Of a stretch of DNA of 64,000 nucleotides, positions 35,107 to 43,550 are shown piece by piece. Both the position numbers and the translations under genes were made by a program. The notes under the pieces were generated by a model, which was not told where the DNA came from, ran no database searches, and was given only the letters and a program-made list of their open reading frames with translations. The stretch's first letter is position 1. Every line of letters begins with the position of its first letter. The stretch is from assembly GCF_014836635.1 (NCBI RefSeq), contig NZ_JACSQL010000013.1, positions 62,001-126,000 of the forward strand, in the 5' to 3' direction. The stretch is from Paenibacillus gallinarum (GTDB lineage: Bacteria; Bacillota; Bacilli; Paenibacillales; Paenibacillaceae).

Positions 35107-35532
35107 TTGCAATCATGGATAATAAAGGCGCAACAGGATGACCCGGAAGCATTTCAGGAGCTCATGCGACATTTCAGCGGGATGGCCCATGCGGTGAGCA
35201 ATCAAAAGCTCTGTATAGAAGCGTATCTTGCTTACCTTTCTCGCCTGTCGTCAGAGCCTGATGGAATAGGGAGTGTGGAGCGGGAGGTAATGAAAGAGAT
35301 TGCTGCTGGAGAGCATTCTCCTGATGGTTTATTTCGTAAAGTAGGCAATACGCTTCATCAATTGGGCATGGGCGATTTGGAATTTTGGTATGTGCTCCGT
35401 ACAATGGCAGAACGATCTCAGCCTCTGATTATGTTAGAGGGAGTAGAGGACTTCAAGGCTGACACGGCTGGGGGAGCATCTTTTAAAAATACATCGATCT
35501 CTCTAACGAAGGCGGGGCTATCCAGAGTGTAG
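35107..35532 (+). CDS. hypothetical protein with ECF-sigma-like N-terminus
   Basis: 141 aa, TTG start with GGAGAGGAG about 10 bases upstream. Residues 1-35 (IIKAQQDDPEAFQELMRHFS, GMAHAVSNQKL) strongly recall region 2 of ECF sigma factors, which begin with a QGDPEAFEELY helix. The sequence then departs: no DDVVQE core promoter-melting segment and no region 4 helix-turn-helix are present. It may be a degenerate sigma factor or an unrelated helical protein. No partner anti-sigma gene is adjacent. Confidence 0.5.
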   Translation: MQSWIIKAQQDDPEAFQELMRHFSGMAHAVSNQKLCIEAYLAYLSRLSSEPDGIGSVEREVMKEIAAGEHSPDGLFRKVGNTLHQLGMGDLEFWYVLRTMAERSQPLIMLEGVEDFKADTAGGASFKNTSISLTKAGLSRV

Positions 35533-35627
35533 ATCATACACTTTACCGTTGATTGCGGAAGAGTCTGAGAACGATTCCTTTCTGAATAAAGTATTCCCCC
35601 TAAGATTGAAGTATAGGGTGTTGTATC

Positions 35628-35684
35628 AATAAAAAAGAGGTTGCCCGAAGTCACCATACGGTGAATAGGGACAACCTCTTCTTC
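35628..35684 (-). terminator. terminator of the aminopeptidase gene
   Basis: Minus strand: AAGAGGTTGTCCC pairs with GGGCAACCTCTT around an inner palindrome-like loop and is followed by TTTTTATT. On the plus strand the tail is weaker. Confidence 0.75.
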
Positions 35685-35698
35685 GTTATGTGCGTGTA

Positions 35699-36928
35699 TT
35701 AAAACGCCCAGTTTCCTTTTTTAAATACAGGTTCTTCTGTTCCGTCCGCAGTAACACCATAGATATCAAGTTCGGCAGAGCCAATCATGAAGTCGGTGTG
35801 GACTGTACTCGTGTTCAGACCATGCTGATTCAGCTGCTCAGGAGTCATTTCGGTTCCACCCTCGATACATGCAGAATATGCACTTCCGATCGCGAGATGG
35901 CAGCTTGCGTTCTCATCAAACAGCGTTTTGTAGAAGAGGACACCGCTGTCTGAAATCGGAGAATGGTGCGGTACAAGGGCAACTTCGCCAAGATAATGAG
36001 CGCCTTCGTCCATGTTAACGAGACCCTTCAGTGTTTCTTCCCCTTTTTCTGCCGTCACATCAACGACGCGTCCATTCTCAAACGTAAACGTAAAGTTGTC
36101 GATGATGTTACCGCTGTAGCTGAGCGGCTTCGTGCTGGATACTTTTCCGTTCACACCTGTACGAAGCGGAGCAGAATAGACTTCTTCTGTCGGCAGGTTC
36201 GGTACGAACCAGACGCCTTTTTCATTTTCCTTATTACCGCCAAGCCAGATATGATTCTCTGGAAGTTCCATTGTAAGATCTGTACCTGGGGCAACGTAAC
36301 GAAGTTTTTTATATTGTTTTTGGTTCAGGTAATTACTTTTTTCTTTGAGTGTTGCGATATGCTTCTCCCAAGCACCTACAGGATCAGGCTGATCGGCACG
36401 CACCATTTGGAAAATAACGTCCCACAGCTTCGCAATTTGCTGATCTTCCGGCAAGTCTGGGAATACTTTAGCAGCCCATCCTTTTGAAGGAGCAGCTCCA
36501 AGGGACCAGCTTACCTTAAAGGATTGAGTCAGCTGACGAAAACGTGTCAGTGCTGTGCTGAGTGTTCTATTCACATTAATAATTTTCTGAGAAGATACGC
36601 CTGCGAGCAGATCGGGATCATCGGACTTGATTGTAATAAAAGCAGCACCATTCTCTGCTTGTTCGATGCGTTCTGCTGCTCTATGTTTGGGTACTTCCAG
36701 GAAGGATTCCTCAGATGCCATATCATACTGAATGCGTGATACCACATCGTCCGTCCAGTTTACTTTTACTTGATAAGCACCCGCTTCATATGCTTTTTTG
36801 ACGATTGCACGAGCCAGTTCAGGTAATTCAATGGATATGTTCAGGACGACAGTTTGCCCTTTTTGTACATTTACCCCGACTTTCACAAGTAGTTCTGCAT
36901 AATTATTTAGCTTGGTTTGAAAATCCAT
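35699..36928 (-). CDS. M29-family metallo-aminopeptidase (AmpS-like)
   Basis: 409 aa, normal for the thermophilic-aminopeptidase family. Visible metal and active-site blocks are MELPENHIWLGG, VPNLPTEEVYSAP (Glu ligand), EGAHYLGEVALVPHHSPIS (Glu, catalytic His), LFYKTLFDENASCHLAIGSAY and the C-terminal STVHTDFMIGSAELDIYG with the HxD pair. It is a cytosolic dimeric enzyme removing N-terminal residues from peptides using Co or Zn. AAAAGGAGA lies 11 bases before ATG. Monocistronic. Confidence 0.92.
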   Translation of the reverse strand: MDFQTKLNNYAELLVKVGVNVQKGQTVVLNISIELPELARAIVKKAYEAGAYQVKVNWTDDVVSRIQYDMASEESFLEVPKHRAAERIEQAENGAAFITIKSDDPDLLAGVSSQKIINVNRTLSTALTRFRQLTQSFKVSWSLGAAPSKGWAAKVFPDLPEDQQIAKLWDVIFQMVRADQPDPVGAWEKHIATLKEKSNYLNQKQYKKLRYVAPGTDLTMELPENHIWLGGNKENEKGVWFVPNLPTEEVYSAPLRTGVNGKVSSTKPLSYSGNIIDNFTFTFENGRVVDVTAEKGEETLKGLVNMDEGAHYLGEVALVPHHSPISDSGVLFYKTLFDENASCHLAIGSAYSACIEGGTEMTPEQLNQHGLNTSTVHTDFMIGSAELDIYGVTADGTEEPVFKKGNWAF

Positions 36929-37026
36929 ATCGGGCCATCTCCTTTTTTGCGATCCGCTTTAATAAATTTCTTTACTAGTGTACCTCTATTTTCCAATGAA
37001 TCAAAATTTGCAGCCGTTTCTCACGG

Positions 37027-37581
37027 TTACTTGTTTGAATAATTCACCCTATACCATTTTTCTAAATCTTCGCTATTGATGATATATATTTTCTCCGTAC
37101 GACTCGGGTGTAACTCAATACTGCCAGAATTACCGAAAAATACGATTTCTACACTGGTCTGATCTGTAAACATCATTGAACCTGAATTGTTTGCTCCATA
37201 CACATTACTTGAATCCATAGGTGTGAGTTCTGCTTCCTCCATCATACGGACCACTTCGGTTGTTTCTTCTGTTGTCAGGGTTACCGGGGATACGAAACCA
37301 ATGGATATTTCTTGAACCTCGCCTGCAGCAAGTTTCTCTTTGAATTTATCTGGCCAATTTCGATCCGCGCTTCCCGCAGAACAGCTGGATATCACCATAA
37401 TAAATCCTGCAATCACGAGGACAATCCCGACAATCCGCTCTACACCTAAAGCTAAATCACTTGGTTCTGCATCTTTAAATTTCCACCCTACGGATAAATA
37501 CCATGCAGAATAGGGTGAAATAGCTGCAACCAGTCCCACAATGATAAATAAACATCCAACAACACCGTTCAAAAAATACAC
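37027..37581 (-). CDS. DUF6199-type membrane protein with extracytoplasmic domain
   Basis: 184 aa. Two membrane helices (about 3-24 and 46-66) flank the motif YLSVGWKFKDAEPSD, which marks the DUF6199 family of Bacillales. A soluble C-terminal domain follows (about 75-184) with VEIVFFGNSGSIELHPSRTE and KIYIINSEDLEKWY, resembling a small regulatory or cystatin-like fold. ATAGGAAGTG precedes ATG. Function unknown. Confidence 0.65.
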   Translation of the reverse strand: MYFLNGVVGCLFIIVGLVAAISPYSAWYLSVGWKFKDAEPSDLALGVERIVGIVLVIAGFIMVISSCSAGSADRNWPDKFKEKLAAGEVQEISIGFVSPVTLTTEETTEVVRMMEEAELTPMDSSNVYGANNSGSMMFTDQTSVEIVFFGNSGSIELHPSRTEKIYIINSEDLEKWYRVNYSNK

Positions 37582-37699
37582 TTCCTATCTTTACCTTTTT
37601 GCCTTAAGTGTAACATAGCGGACTTTCTAGTTGTACGCATTCACAATCCTAGGGAAGGATGCATACATTAGCCTAGAAATAAGCACGAGGAGGATATAC

Positions 37700-38377
37700 A
37701 TGAACCGTATAAAAGCACAGTGGGCCTACAATTTTTATCGATCAGATAAACCTATTCCTTATGAGGAAGTGGAAGACCACGGAGATGCAGTTGATCTGAT
37801 TGACCTGCCTTCTGATATTCAAAAAGAACTTCAGGCTGCGATGCCGCAATTTTTTATCACGACGCCAGACCCCGAACAAATCGAGTATGATCTGGTATCG
37901 AATGAGAGTGAGTTCGTCCTTCCTGCCCTTCAGCCATTGACGGGGATAGAACAGATCAATAAGAGGTTATTTGCCATCAAAGTTCCAGAATTTAAAATTG
38001 CTGCATGTAAAAATGCATTTAAAACTCCATTTGGCAAAGTGAAATTTACTTACCCTTGTTTAAAAAGACGTGATTCTGAACTAACGATCTATGCATATAT
38101 GAAGTTTCCAAATCATTTGGATCAATTTATAATAAATGAATTACAAGGTTGCTTTGACCTCGCTTCTAATGCAGCGAATGAAGTGGCGGCAGAAGCTTTT
38201 CATTCAGGCAAAGGTTCACCAATTGAAAGAGTCATCAAGGCCGTACCTGCAACGATTGAAGCGTTTAAATCTACATTTATTCATTGTGTTGTTCATGCGG
38301 AATCTTGGAAGATCATAGAAAATGATGTTGTGTATGGCGTTGATTTTGATCAAACCCGATTAACCGACTGGTATTAA
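37700..38377 (+). CDS. hypothetical protein, 225 aa
   Basis: ATG 37700 is chosen because GAGGAGG lies 6-7 bases upstream; the frame is open further upstream without a ribosome site. Not recognised. The N-terminus (MNRIKAQWAYNFYRSDKPIP) and the central EFKIAACKNAFKTPFGKVKF segment look globular and soluble; no signal peptide or membrane helix. It is divergent from the DUF6199 gene and closed by a strong terminator. Confidence 0.65.
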   Translation: MNRIKAQWAYNFYRSDKPIPYEEVEDHGDAVDLIDLPSDIQKELQAAMPQFFITTPDPEQIEYDLVSNESEFVLPALQPLTGIEQINKRLFAIKVPEFKIAACKNAFKTPFGKVKFTYPCLKRRDSELTIYAYMKFPNHLDQFIINELQGCFDLASNAANEVAAEAFHSGKGSPIERVIKAVPATIEAFKSTFIHCVVHAESWKIIENDVVYGVDFDQTRLTDWY

Positions 38378-38385
38378 AATAACAG

Positions 38386-38457
38386 GGCACCTCTTACATG
38401 AGGTGCTAAAGACTGTAGACAAACTAGTTTAAACTAGTTGCCTACAGTCTTCTTTTA
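38386..38457 (+). terminator. double hairpin terminator
   Basis: A small hairpin GCACCTC/GAGGTGC (38387-38406) is followed by a long stem AGACTGTAGACAAACTAGTT paired with its near complement (38410-38452) and a T-rich tail. Confidence 0.8.
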
Positions 38458-38602
38458 TTTAACCTATGTACTTAAGTGGATATAATAAGCCCCCAGGCTT
38501 TAGGAGAATTCAATTCATTCAAAAAAACATATGAATAAATTTTTATATCATGATAGCATTCGAAATGTACCTAATAACAGTTGAAAGAGGAGGAAAGAAG
38601 AG

Positions 38603-39067
38603 ATGAAGTTTGATATTGAGACTCTGCCAAGTGTTCGCATTGCCTATGTACGACAAATAGGTCCATATGGTTCTGGTAACAACCAGATTATGCAAAGATT
38701 AAAGGAGTGGGCAAAGGAAGAAAACCTGCTCACTGAATCTGCTGTCCTGTTCGGAATTTCGCAGGATAATCCCGAAACAACGCCTCCTGAACAATGTCGA
38801 TATGATGCTTGCATTGTCATTCCCCAAGATTATCAAATGAACAATATCATTAGTGAAAGTGAGCTGTCTGGTGGTGTTTATGCTATTTTTAAGCTAAAAC
38901 ATACAGCGGAAGATATTCAGAAAGCTTGGAATCAAATCTTCCCTGCGATACGGAGCGGAGGATATCACATGGATAACAAACCGATGATTGAAAGATACAA
39001 GGGTCATATGATCCTAGATGATTATTGCGAAATATGTGTGCCTGTAAAACCAATACAAATTAAATAA
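38603..39067 (+). CDS. GyrI-like small-molecule-binding domain protein
   Basis: 154 aa. The chain is a stand-alone GyrI/SbmC-type effector-binding domain as found at the end of AraC/MerR regulators: PSVRIAYVRQIGPYG, LFGISQDNPETTPPEQCRYD, ACIVIP, GGVYAIFKLKHTAEDIQKAWNQIF and PMIERYKG. Such proteins bind amphipathic or cationic drugs, or inhibit gyrase in E. coli. No DNA-binding domain is present. AGAGGAGG precedes ATG; monocistronic. Confidence 0.85.
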   Translation: MKFDIETLPSVRIAYVRQIGPYGSGNNQIMQRLKEWAKEENLLTESAVLFGISQDNPETTPPEQCRYDACIVIPQDYQMNNIISESELSGGVYAIFKLKHTAEDIQKAWNQIFPAIRSGGYHMDNKPMIERYKGHMILDDYCEICVPVKPIQIK

Positions 39068-39077
39068 TCCACGTTAC

Positions 39078-39118
39078 ACAAACCGGGATCGAGAGCTTAT
39101 CTTATCTCGGTTTGTTTG
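39078..39118 (+). terminator. terminator after the GyrI-like gene
   Basis: CAAACCGGGAT against ATCTCGGTTTG with a loop of about 18 bases, then a short T tract. Confidence 0.7.
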
Positions 39119-39245
39119 CATTTAAGTAAACAAAAGTGCTTCGTTCTTAGAATGAATAGGTAATGATATAGAAAATATTGGCTTTGTTTTTGGCTGATAA
39201 TAAGTTAGCCTTAACAGGGTAAATTTACCTCGGGAGGAAGATAAG

Positions 39246-39935
39246 GTGTCAAAGGAATCATACGTTATCGTATTTGCTATACTTTTGGGTGCAGTCACAA
39301 TGATTTTCACATGTGTATACAAAGATGCGGAAATAAAGCACAACCAAGAGTACAACAAATTGGAGCAAATGTACCAAACGAAAAACGACTCCGGTTTCCT
39401 ATACTTATTGAAGCATCCTGTATCTCCACTTCCACTTGCTAACACCTTAGAAACATTAAGTAAAACTGAGGAAGACGAGAGACCTGCTAAAGTTCAAGAA
39501 TTAATAGAAACTGCCAAAGCTCAAGCCACAGAAGTTGATGAGCAGCTGATGATGTTTGTGAATTTTAGTGATACTTTTTCTGAAAAAGAAGAAGGAGAAA
39601 TCATAAACCATGTTTATTATGAGGATATTGACTTATTTCTCTTAGTAAGTGGTCCGACCTGGAACCCAATGTACAGTATAAGTTATCGTTATTGGAAATC
39701 AACTCCAAAGGTACTAGATGAATATACACGTGAATATTTACTTTCACTCACGGAAGAGCTGCGATCGCTGGACAAAACATTCACGGAACTGAAAGATAGC
39801 TCCAATACTCAATCGTTAATCTTTTCAGACCAGTTGATAGGTGCAAAAATTAAGCTTCTGGATAAGTTAAAGCCGCATCTTATAAAAATAAAGCAATTGA
39901 ATGAATCTTTACTAACGCATTATCATAATCAATAA
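39246..39935 (+). CDS. membrane-anchored helical protein, paralogue 1
   Basis: 229 aa, GTG start with GGGAGGAAG upstream. One N-terminal membrane helix (about 6-24) and a long soluble helical domain, probably extracytoplasmic. Shared blocks with the next gene are YQ-KNDSGFLY, PLA-TLE, PAKV-ELIE-AK--AT-VDEQL, SISY-YWKS-PK and LRSL-KT, and a PHLIKIK end. No family recognised. The tandem pair indicates a local duplication. Confidence 0.7.
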   Translation: MSKESYVIVFAILLGAVTMIFTCVYKDAEIKHNQEYNKLEQMYQTKNDSGFLYLLKHPVSPLPLANTLETLSKTEEDERPAKVQELIETAKAQATEVDEQLMMFVNFSDTFSEKEEGEIINHVYYEDIDLFLLVSGPTWNPMYSISYRYWKSTPKVLDEYTREYLLSLTEELRSLDKTFTELKDSSNTQSLIFSDQLIGAKIKLLDKLKPHLIKIKQLNESLLTHYHNQ

Positions 39936-40003
39936 TCTTTCACTATCGTTGATTAATCTAATAACTTTACAAGATCGTCTTATCGCAGAAAGGAAATCAT
40001 ACG

Positions 40004-40720
40004 ATGACTAAGGTTTCGAAATTCACGATTATCGGTTTAATTATACTTTTGGGTGTGAGTACAATAGTTTTTACAATGGTATATAAAGAGTCTGAAGAGA
40101 AGTACGATATTCTACAGTCGAGATACCAAATGAAAAATGACTCTGGATTTTTGTACATATTGGAGAATGTAGATTCTGTCATCCCACTGGCTGAAACATT
40201 AGAAGCGATCGGCAGCACAGCAAAAGATGAGAGTCCTGCTAAAGTGGTGCAGCTTATTGAAAACGCTAAAACAGAGGCGACGAAAGTGGATGAGCAGTTA
40301 CGGAAACTTATTGAATTCAGTGACGACTTTACGGAAAATGAGAGTCCACATATGGTAGTGAATCAAGCGGTCATGAGTTCTGAGGAACAATATGATGCTT
40401 ATATTTTAGCTCATAGCGGCATATGGGTGAATATACGATCTATTAGTTATGATTACTGGAAGTCCAGTCCGAAATTAATAAATGACAGTTCACGTGAATA
40501 TGTACGTTTACTTGCGGATGAACTGCGTTCTTTGGAGAAAACACTTGATAGTCTTAAAGAAAGCCATACTTCTTCTATAAATTCTATATATGTTGTAGAA
40601 CTTGCTAAACCCCATGTAGTAGGGCAGTTAAAGCCTCATCTTATCAAGATAAAAGGGATGAATGAAAAGTTGAATGCTGAATTGAATAAAGAGTTTTATT
40701 CAAACTCTGAAAATAGGTAA
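40004..40720 (+). CDS. membrane-anchored helical protein, paralogue 2
   Basis: 238 aa, AAAGGAAATC before ATG. It has the same layout as the gene 68 bases upstream: membrane helix (about 7-26), then helical blocks YQMKNDSGFLYILE, ESPAKVVQLIENAKTEATKV, SISYDYWKSSPKL, LRSLEKTLDSLKE and KPHLIKIKGMNEKL. Identity between the copies is moderate by eye, so the duplication is not recent. Function unknown. Confidence 0.7.
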   Translation: MTKVSKFTIIGLIILLGVSTIVFTMVYKESEEKYDILQSRYQMKNDSGFLYILENVDSVIPLAETLEAIGSTAKDESPAKVVQLIENAKTEATKVDEQLRKLIEFSDDFTENESPHMVVNQAVMSSEEQYDAYILAHSGIWVNIRSISYDYWKSSPKLINDSSREYVRLLADELRSLEKTLDSLKESHTSSINSIYVVELAKPHVVGQLKPHLIKIKGMNEKLNAELNKEFYSNSENR

Positions 40721-40762
40721 CAGAGATGAGTCCTATGATAAAGAAATTGGATATAAAGGCTC

Positions 40763-40806
40763 AGCCCGTAAGAGACTAAGGAAATTCCGTTCTTTCTTTA
40801 CGGGCA
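40763..40806. terminator. hairpin downstream of proline dehydrogenase
   Basis: GCCCGTAA...TTACGGGC outer stem with partial inner pairing lies between two convergent genes, but neither side has a strong T run. Confidence 0.35.
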
Positions 40807-40834
40807 GAGCAACGAAAGGTATTGTGAAATTGAT

Positions 40835-41764
40835 TTACCTTCCCATATTTTTTAGTACCATCATTAAATTGGCTGGCTTTTCTGCAAGTCTCCTCGTGTA
40901 ATAGGGATACCACATCGTTCCGTAAGGTACATAACATCGCACCCGATATCCTTCCTCTGCTAGTTTCACTTGATCCTGCATACGAAGTCCATACAGCATT
41001 TGAAATTCAAAACGGTCCTTCGGAATATCATGTTCCAGAGCATATTGTTTCGTCCATCTTATGATCTTGTCATCATGAGAAGCGATAGCCGTGTAGACAT
41101 GGTGATCCAGATGCATCTGGATGATTCGTTTGTACTGCCAGAGTACATCCTTCGTATTCTGGTAGGCGATGGAAGAGGATTCCTTATAGGCTCCTTTTAC
41201 AAGCCGGAGGGGAATGCCTTGATCTATACAATCCTCTACATCTTGTTCCGAACGGTACAAGTAAGCTTGAATCACGGTGCCTACATTCGTTAACTGTTCC
41301 TTATGGAGCTTCCATACGATTTCTAAAGTAGCATCCGTGTATGGCGAATCCTCCATATCAATCCGGACAAAATTCCGGTGGTATTTCGCTTCCCGAACCA
41401 CGGCACGGATATGTTCATAACCAATCTCTTTATCTAGAGCGAGACCCATTTGCGTTGGTTTCAAAGATACATTCGCCTCTACACGAGACTCCGCAATCGC
41501 TTTGATAAGCCGAATGTATTCATTACGATAGCTTAACGCTTGATCAAGCTTTGTTATTCCTTCCCCTAAATGGTCTAATGTGGCCATGATTCCCTTGCTG
41601 TTTAGTTTTTTTACTTCTTCAATGGCTCCTTCCAAATCACTTGCAGCAATGAATTTTCTCGCCAAGGACTTGCCGTATCGTAAGGTCAACTTCTCCACCA
41701 GGGGATTACCGGAGACGGTGAGCAAGGTTTTTCGGTATAGTTCAGTTCCTATTTTCATGGGCAT
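40835..41764 (-). CDS. putB: proline dehydrogenase
   Basis: 309 aa, the usual length of monofunctional Firmicutes ProDH. FAD/substrate blocks are NVSLKPTQMGLALD, FVRIDMEDSPYTDATLEI, RLVKGAYKESSSIAY, AIASHDDKII, FEFQMLYGLR and the C-terminal VPYGTMWYPYYTRRLAEKPAN. It oxidises proline to pyrroline-5-carboxylate at the membrane. The dehydrogenase for the next step is encoded divergently at 41921. GAAGGGAGAG precedes ATG. A striking inverted repeat lies just upstream of its start. Confidence 0.95.
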   Translation of the reverse strand: MPMKIGTELYRKTLLTVSGNPLVEKLTLRYGKSLARKFIAASDLEGAIEEVKKLNSKGIMATLDHLGEGITKLDQALSYRNEYIRLIKAIAESRVEANVSLKPTQMGLALDKEIGYEHIRAVVREAKYHRNFVRIDMEDSPYTDATLEIVWKLHKEQLTNVGTVIQAYLYRSEQDVEDCIDQGIPLRLVKGAYKESSSIAYQNTKDVLWQYKRIIQMHLDHHVYTAIASHDDKIIRWTKQYALEHDIPKDRFEFQMLYGLRMQDQVKLAEEGYRVRCYVPYGTMWYPYYTRRLAEKPANLMMVLKNMGR

Positions 41765-41781
41765 GATCTCTCCCTTCTACG

Positions 41782-41823
41782 TTTCATATGTATGGGGGAA
41801 AGTCAAGATGAATACATATGAAA
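41782..41823. promoter_or_regulatory. 12-bp perfect inverted repeat in the divergent put region
   Basis: TTTCATATGTAT (41782-41793) and ATACATATGAAA (41812-41823) are exact inverted repeats with centres 30 bases apart, about three helical turns. They lie 18-59 bases upstream of the putB start codon, within the 156-base region shared with the divergent pyrroline-5-carboxylate dehydrogenase gene. This is a good operator candidate for a proline-responsive regulator. No regulator gene is adjacent. Confidence 0.55.
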
Positions 41824-41920
41824 TACAGAACTCTTCTCATTTCGCTTACAACAAAGCAGGGAGCTCACACGCTAGCAAATTGAGAACAAGCCTGACCAGT
41901 AATTAGAAGGAGGCACAAAT

Positions 41921-43468
41921 ATGCCCGTTCCATTCCAAAATGAACCCTTTACTGACTTTGGTGCTGAGGGAAATCAGACATTATTTAAAAATGCACTGAG
42001 GATGGTTGAATCCGAACTTGGCAAGCATTATCCGCTTATTATTGGCGGTAAGGAAATTGAGACCAAAACAAAAGCCATCTCCATAAATCCTTCCCAGAAA
42101 GATCAGGTGATTGGAAGTTTATCTCAGGCGGGTGAGGAGCAGGCAGAGCAAGCGATTGTCACTGCCCAAGCGGTATTTGAACATTGGCGCTATACGACTT
42201 TCACGGAGAGGGCGAGATACTTATTCAAAGCAGCAACACTGCTTCGCCGGAGAAAGCATGAATTCTCTGCCTGGATGGTGTATGAGGCGGGGAAAACGTG
42301 GGGGGAGGCAGATGCAGATACGGCAGAAGCCATCGACTTTATGGAATTCTACGCCAGGGAAGCACAGCGTCTAGCGCAGCCGCAGCCGCTGGTTCATATT
42401 GAAGGGGAAGATAATGAGCTATACTACGTACCGCTGGGTGTAGGAGTGATCATTCCCCCTTGGAACTTCCCGCTTGCGATTATGGCAGGCATGACCACGG
42501 CTGCTATTGTATCGGGCAATACGGTGGTGTTGAAACCAGCCAGTACGACTTCCGTTATTGCCGCAAAGTTCATACAGCTCCTGATCGAAGCAGGGGTACC
42601 TAGCGGGGTTGTTAATTTCATACCCGGGGCGGGTAGTGAAATCGGTGACTACCTTGTCGATCATCCACTGACCCGATTTATTAGTTTCACAGGCTCAAGA
42701 GAAGTTGGGCTGCGGATCAATGAACGGGCTGCAAAAACAGCCCCCGGGCAGAGATGGATGAAGCGAGTCATTGCGGAAATGGGCGGCAAAGATGCAATTA
42801 TCGTAGATGAAGGGAGTGATCTCACAGCCGCGGCAGAAGCCATTACTGCCTCCGCATTTGGTTTTGCAGGACAGAAGTGTTCTGCCTGCTCACGAGCGAT
42901 CATTCATGAGAGCGTATATGATGAAGTGCTTTCCAAAGTCATTGAGCTCACTCGGAAACTCAAAGTAGGCAGCCCGCTGCAGCCGGAGACAAACGTCGGA
43001 CCGGTGATTGACCCGCATGCTTTTCGAAAAATTCAAGACTATATTAAGATCGGAAGAACAGAAGGGGAGATTGTTCTTGGAGGAAAGGCAGAGATTAATG
43101 ATGGGTATTTCATCGAACCGACGATTATTGCGGGTGTAAGTCCTACTTCGCGTGTATCGCAAGAAGAGATTTTTGGTCCTATCGTGGCATTTACGAAGGC
43201 TTCATCCTTCCAAGAAGCACTGCGTTATGCGAACAATACGGAATTTGGACTGACCGGTGCCGTATTCTCTAGAAACCGGACTCATCTGGAACAGGCCAGA
43301 TCCCTCTTTTTTGCAGGTAACTTGTATTTCAACCGAAAATGTACGGGCGCATTAGTAGGCGTGCATCCTTTTGGTGGATTTAATATGTCGGGAACAGATT
43401 CCAAAGCAGGCGGACGGGATTACTTACTTTTGTTCACACAAGCCAAACTTGTCTCTGAAAAATACTAA
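41921..43468 (+). CDS. rocA: 1-pyrroline-5-carboxylate dehydrogenase
   Basis: 515 aa, matching RocA/PutC of Bacillales. ALDH-fold motifs are PPWNFPLAIMAGMTTAAIV, FTGSREVGLRI, IAEMGGKDAIIVDE (catalytic Glu), FAGQKCSACSRAI (catalytic Cys) and SQEEIFGPIVAF. It oxidises P5C/glutamate semialdehyde to glutamate with NAD+. It is divergent from proline dehydrogenase, so the pair completes proline-to-glutamate catabolism. GAAGGAGG lies 7 bases before ATG. Confidence 0.95.
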   Translation: MPVPFQNEPFTDFGAEGNQTLFKNALRMVESELGKHYPLIIGGKEIETKTKAISINPSQKDQVIGSLSQAGEEQAEQAIVTAQAVFEHWRYTTFTERARYLFKAATLLRRRKHEFSAWMVYEAGKTWGEADADTAEAIDFMEFYAREAQRLAQPQPLVHIEGEDNELYYVPLGVGVIIPPWNFPLAIMAGMTTAAIVSGNTVVLKPASTTSVIAAKFIQLLIEAGVPSGVVNFIPGAGSEIGDYLVDHPLTRFISFTGSREVGLRINERAAKTAPGQRWMKRVIAEMGGKDAIIVDEGSDLTAAAEAITASAFGFAGQKCSACSRAIIHESVYDEVLSKVIELTRKLKVGSPLQPETNVGPVIDPHAFRKIQDYIKIGRTEGEIVLGGKAEINDGYFIEPTIIAGVSPTSRVSQEEIFGPIVAFTKASSFQEALRYANNTEFGLTGAVFSRNRTHLEQARSLFFAGNLYFNRKCTGALVGVHPFGGFNMSGTDSKAGGRDYLLLFTQAKLVSEKY

Positions 43469-43488
43469 ATTCCTAATCTAATCAGTGT

Positions 43489-43531
43489 AAAAAAGAAGCC
43501 ATGCCCTCTAAAGAGGAAACATGGCTTCTTA
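43489..43531. terminator. bidirectional terminator
   Basis: AAGAAGCCATG/CATGGCTTCTT with an inner CCTCT/AGAGG hairpin and flanking A/T runs separates convergent rocA and aspartase genes. Confidence 0.85.
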
Positions 43532-43550
43532 ATGTTCATTCTAGCGTGAG

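Noticed and set aside
35963..36487. 174-codon frame on the plus strand
   Set aside because: It lies wholly antisense to the well-supported M29 aminopeptidase gene and has no ribosome site.
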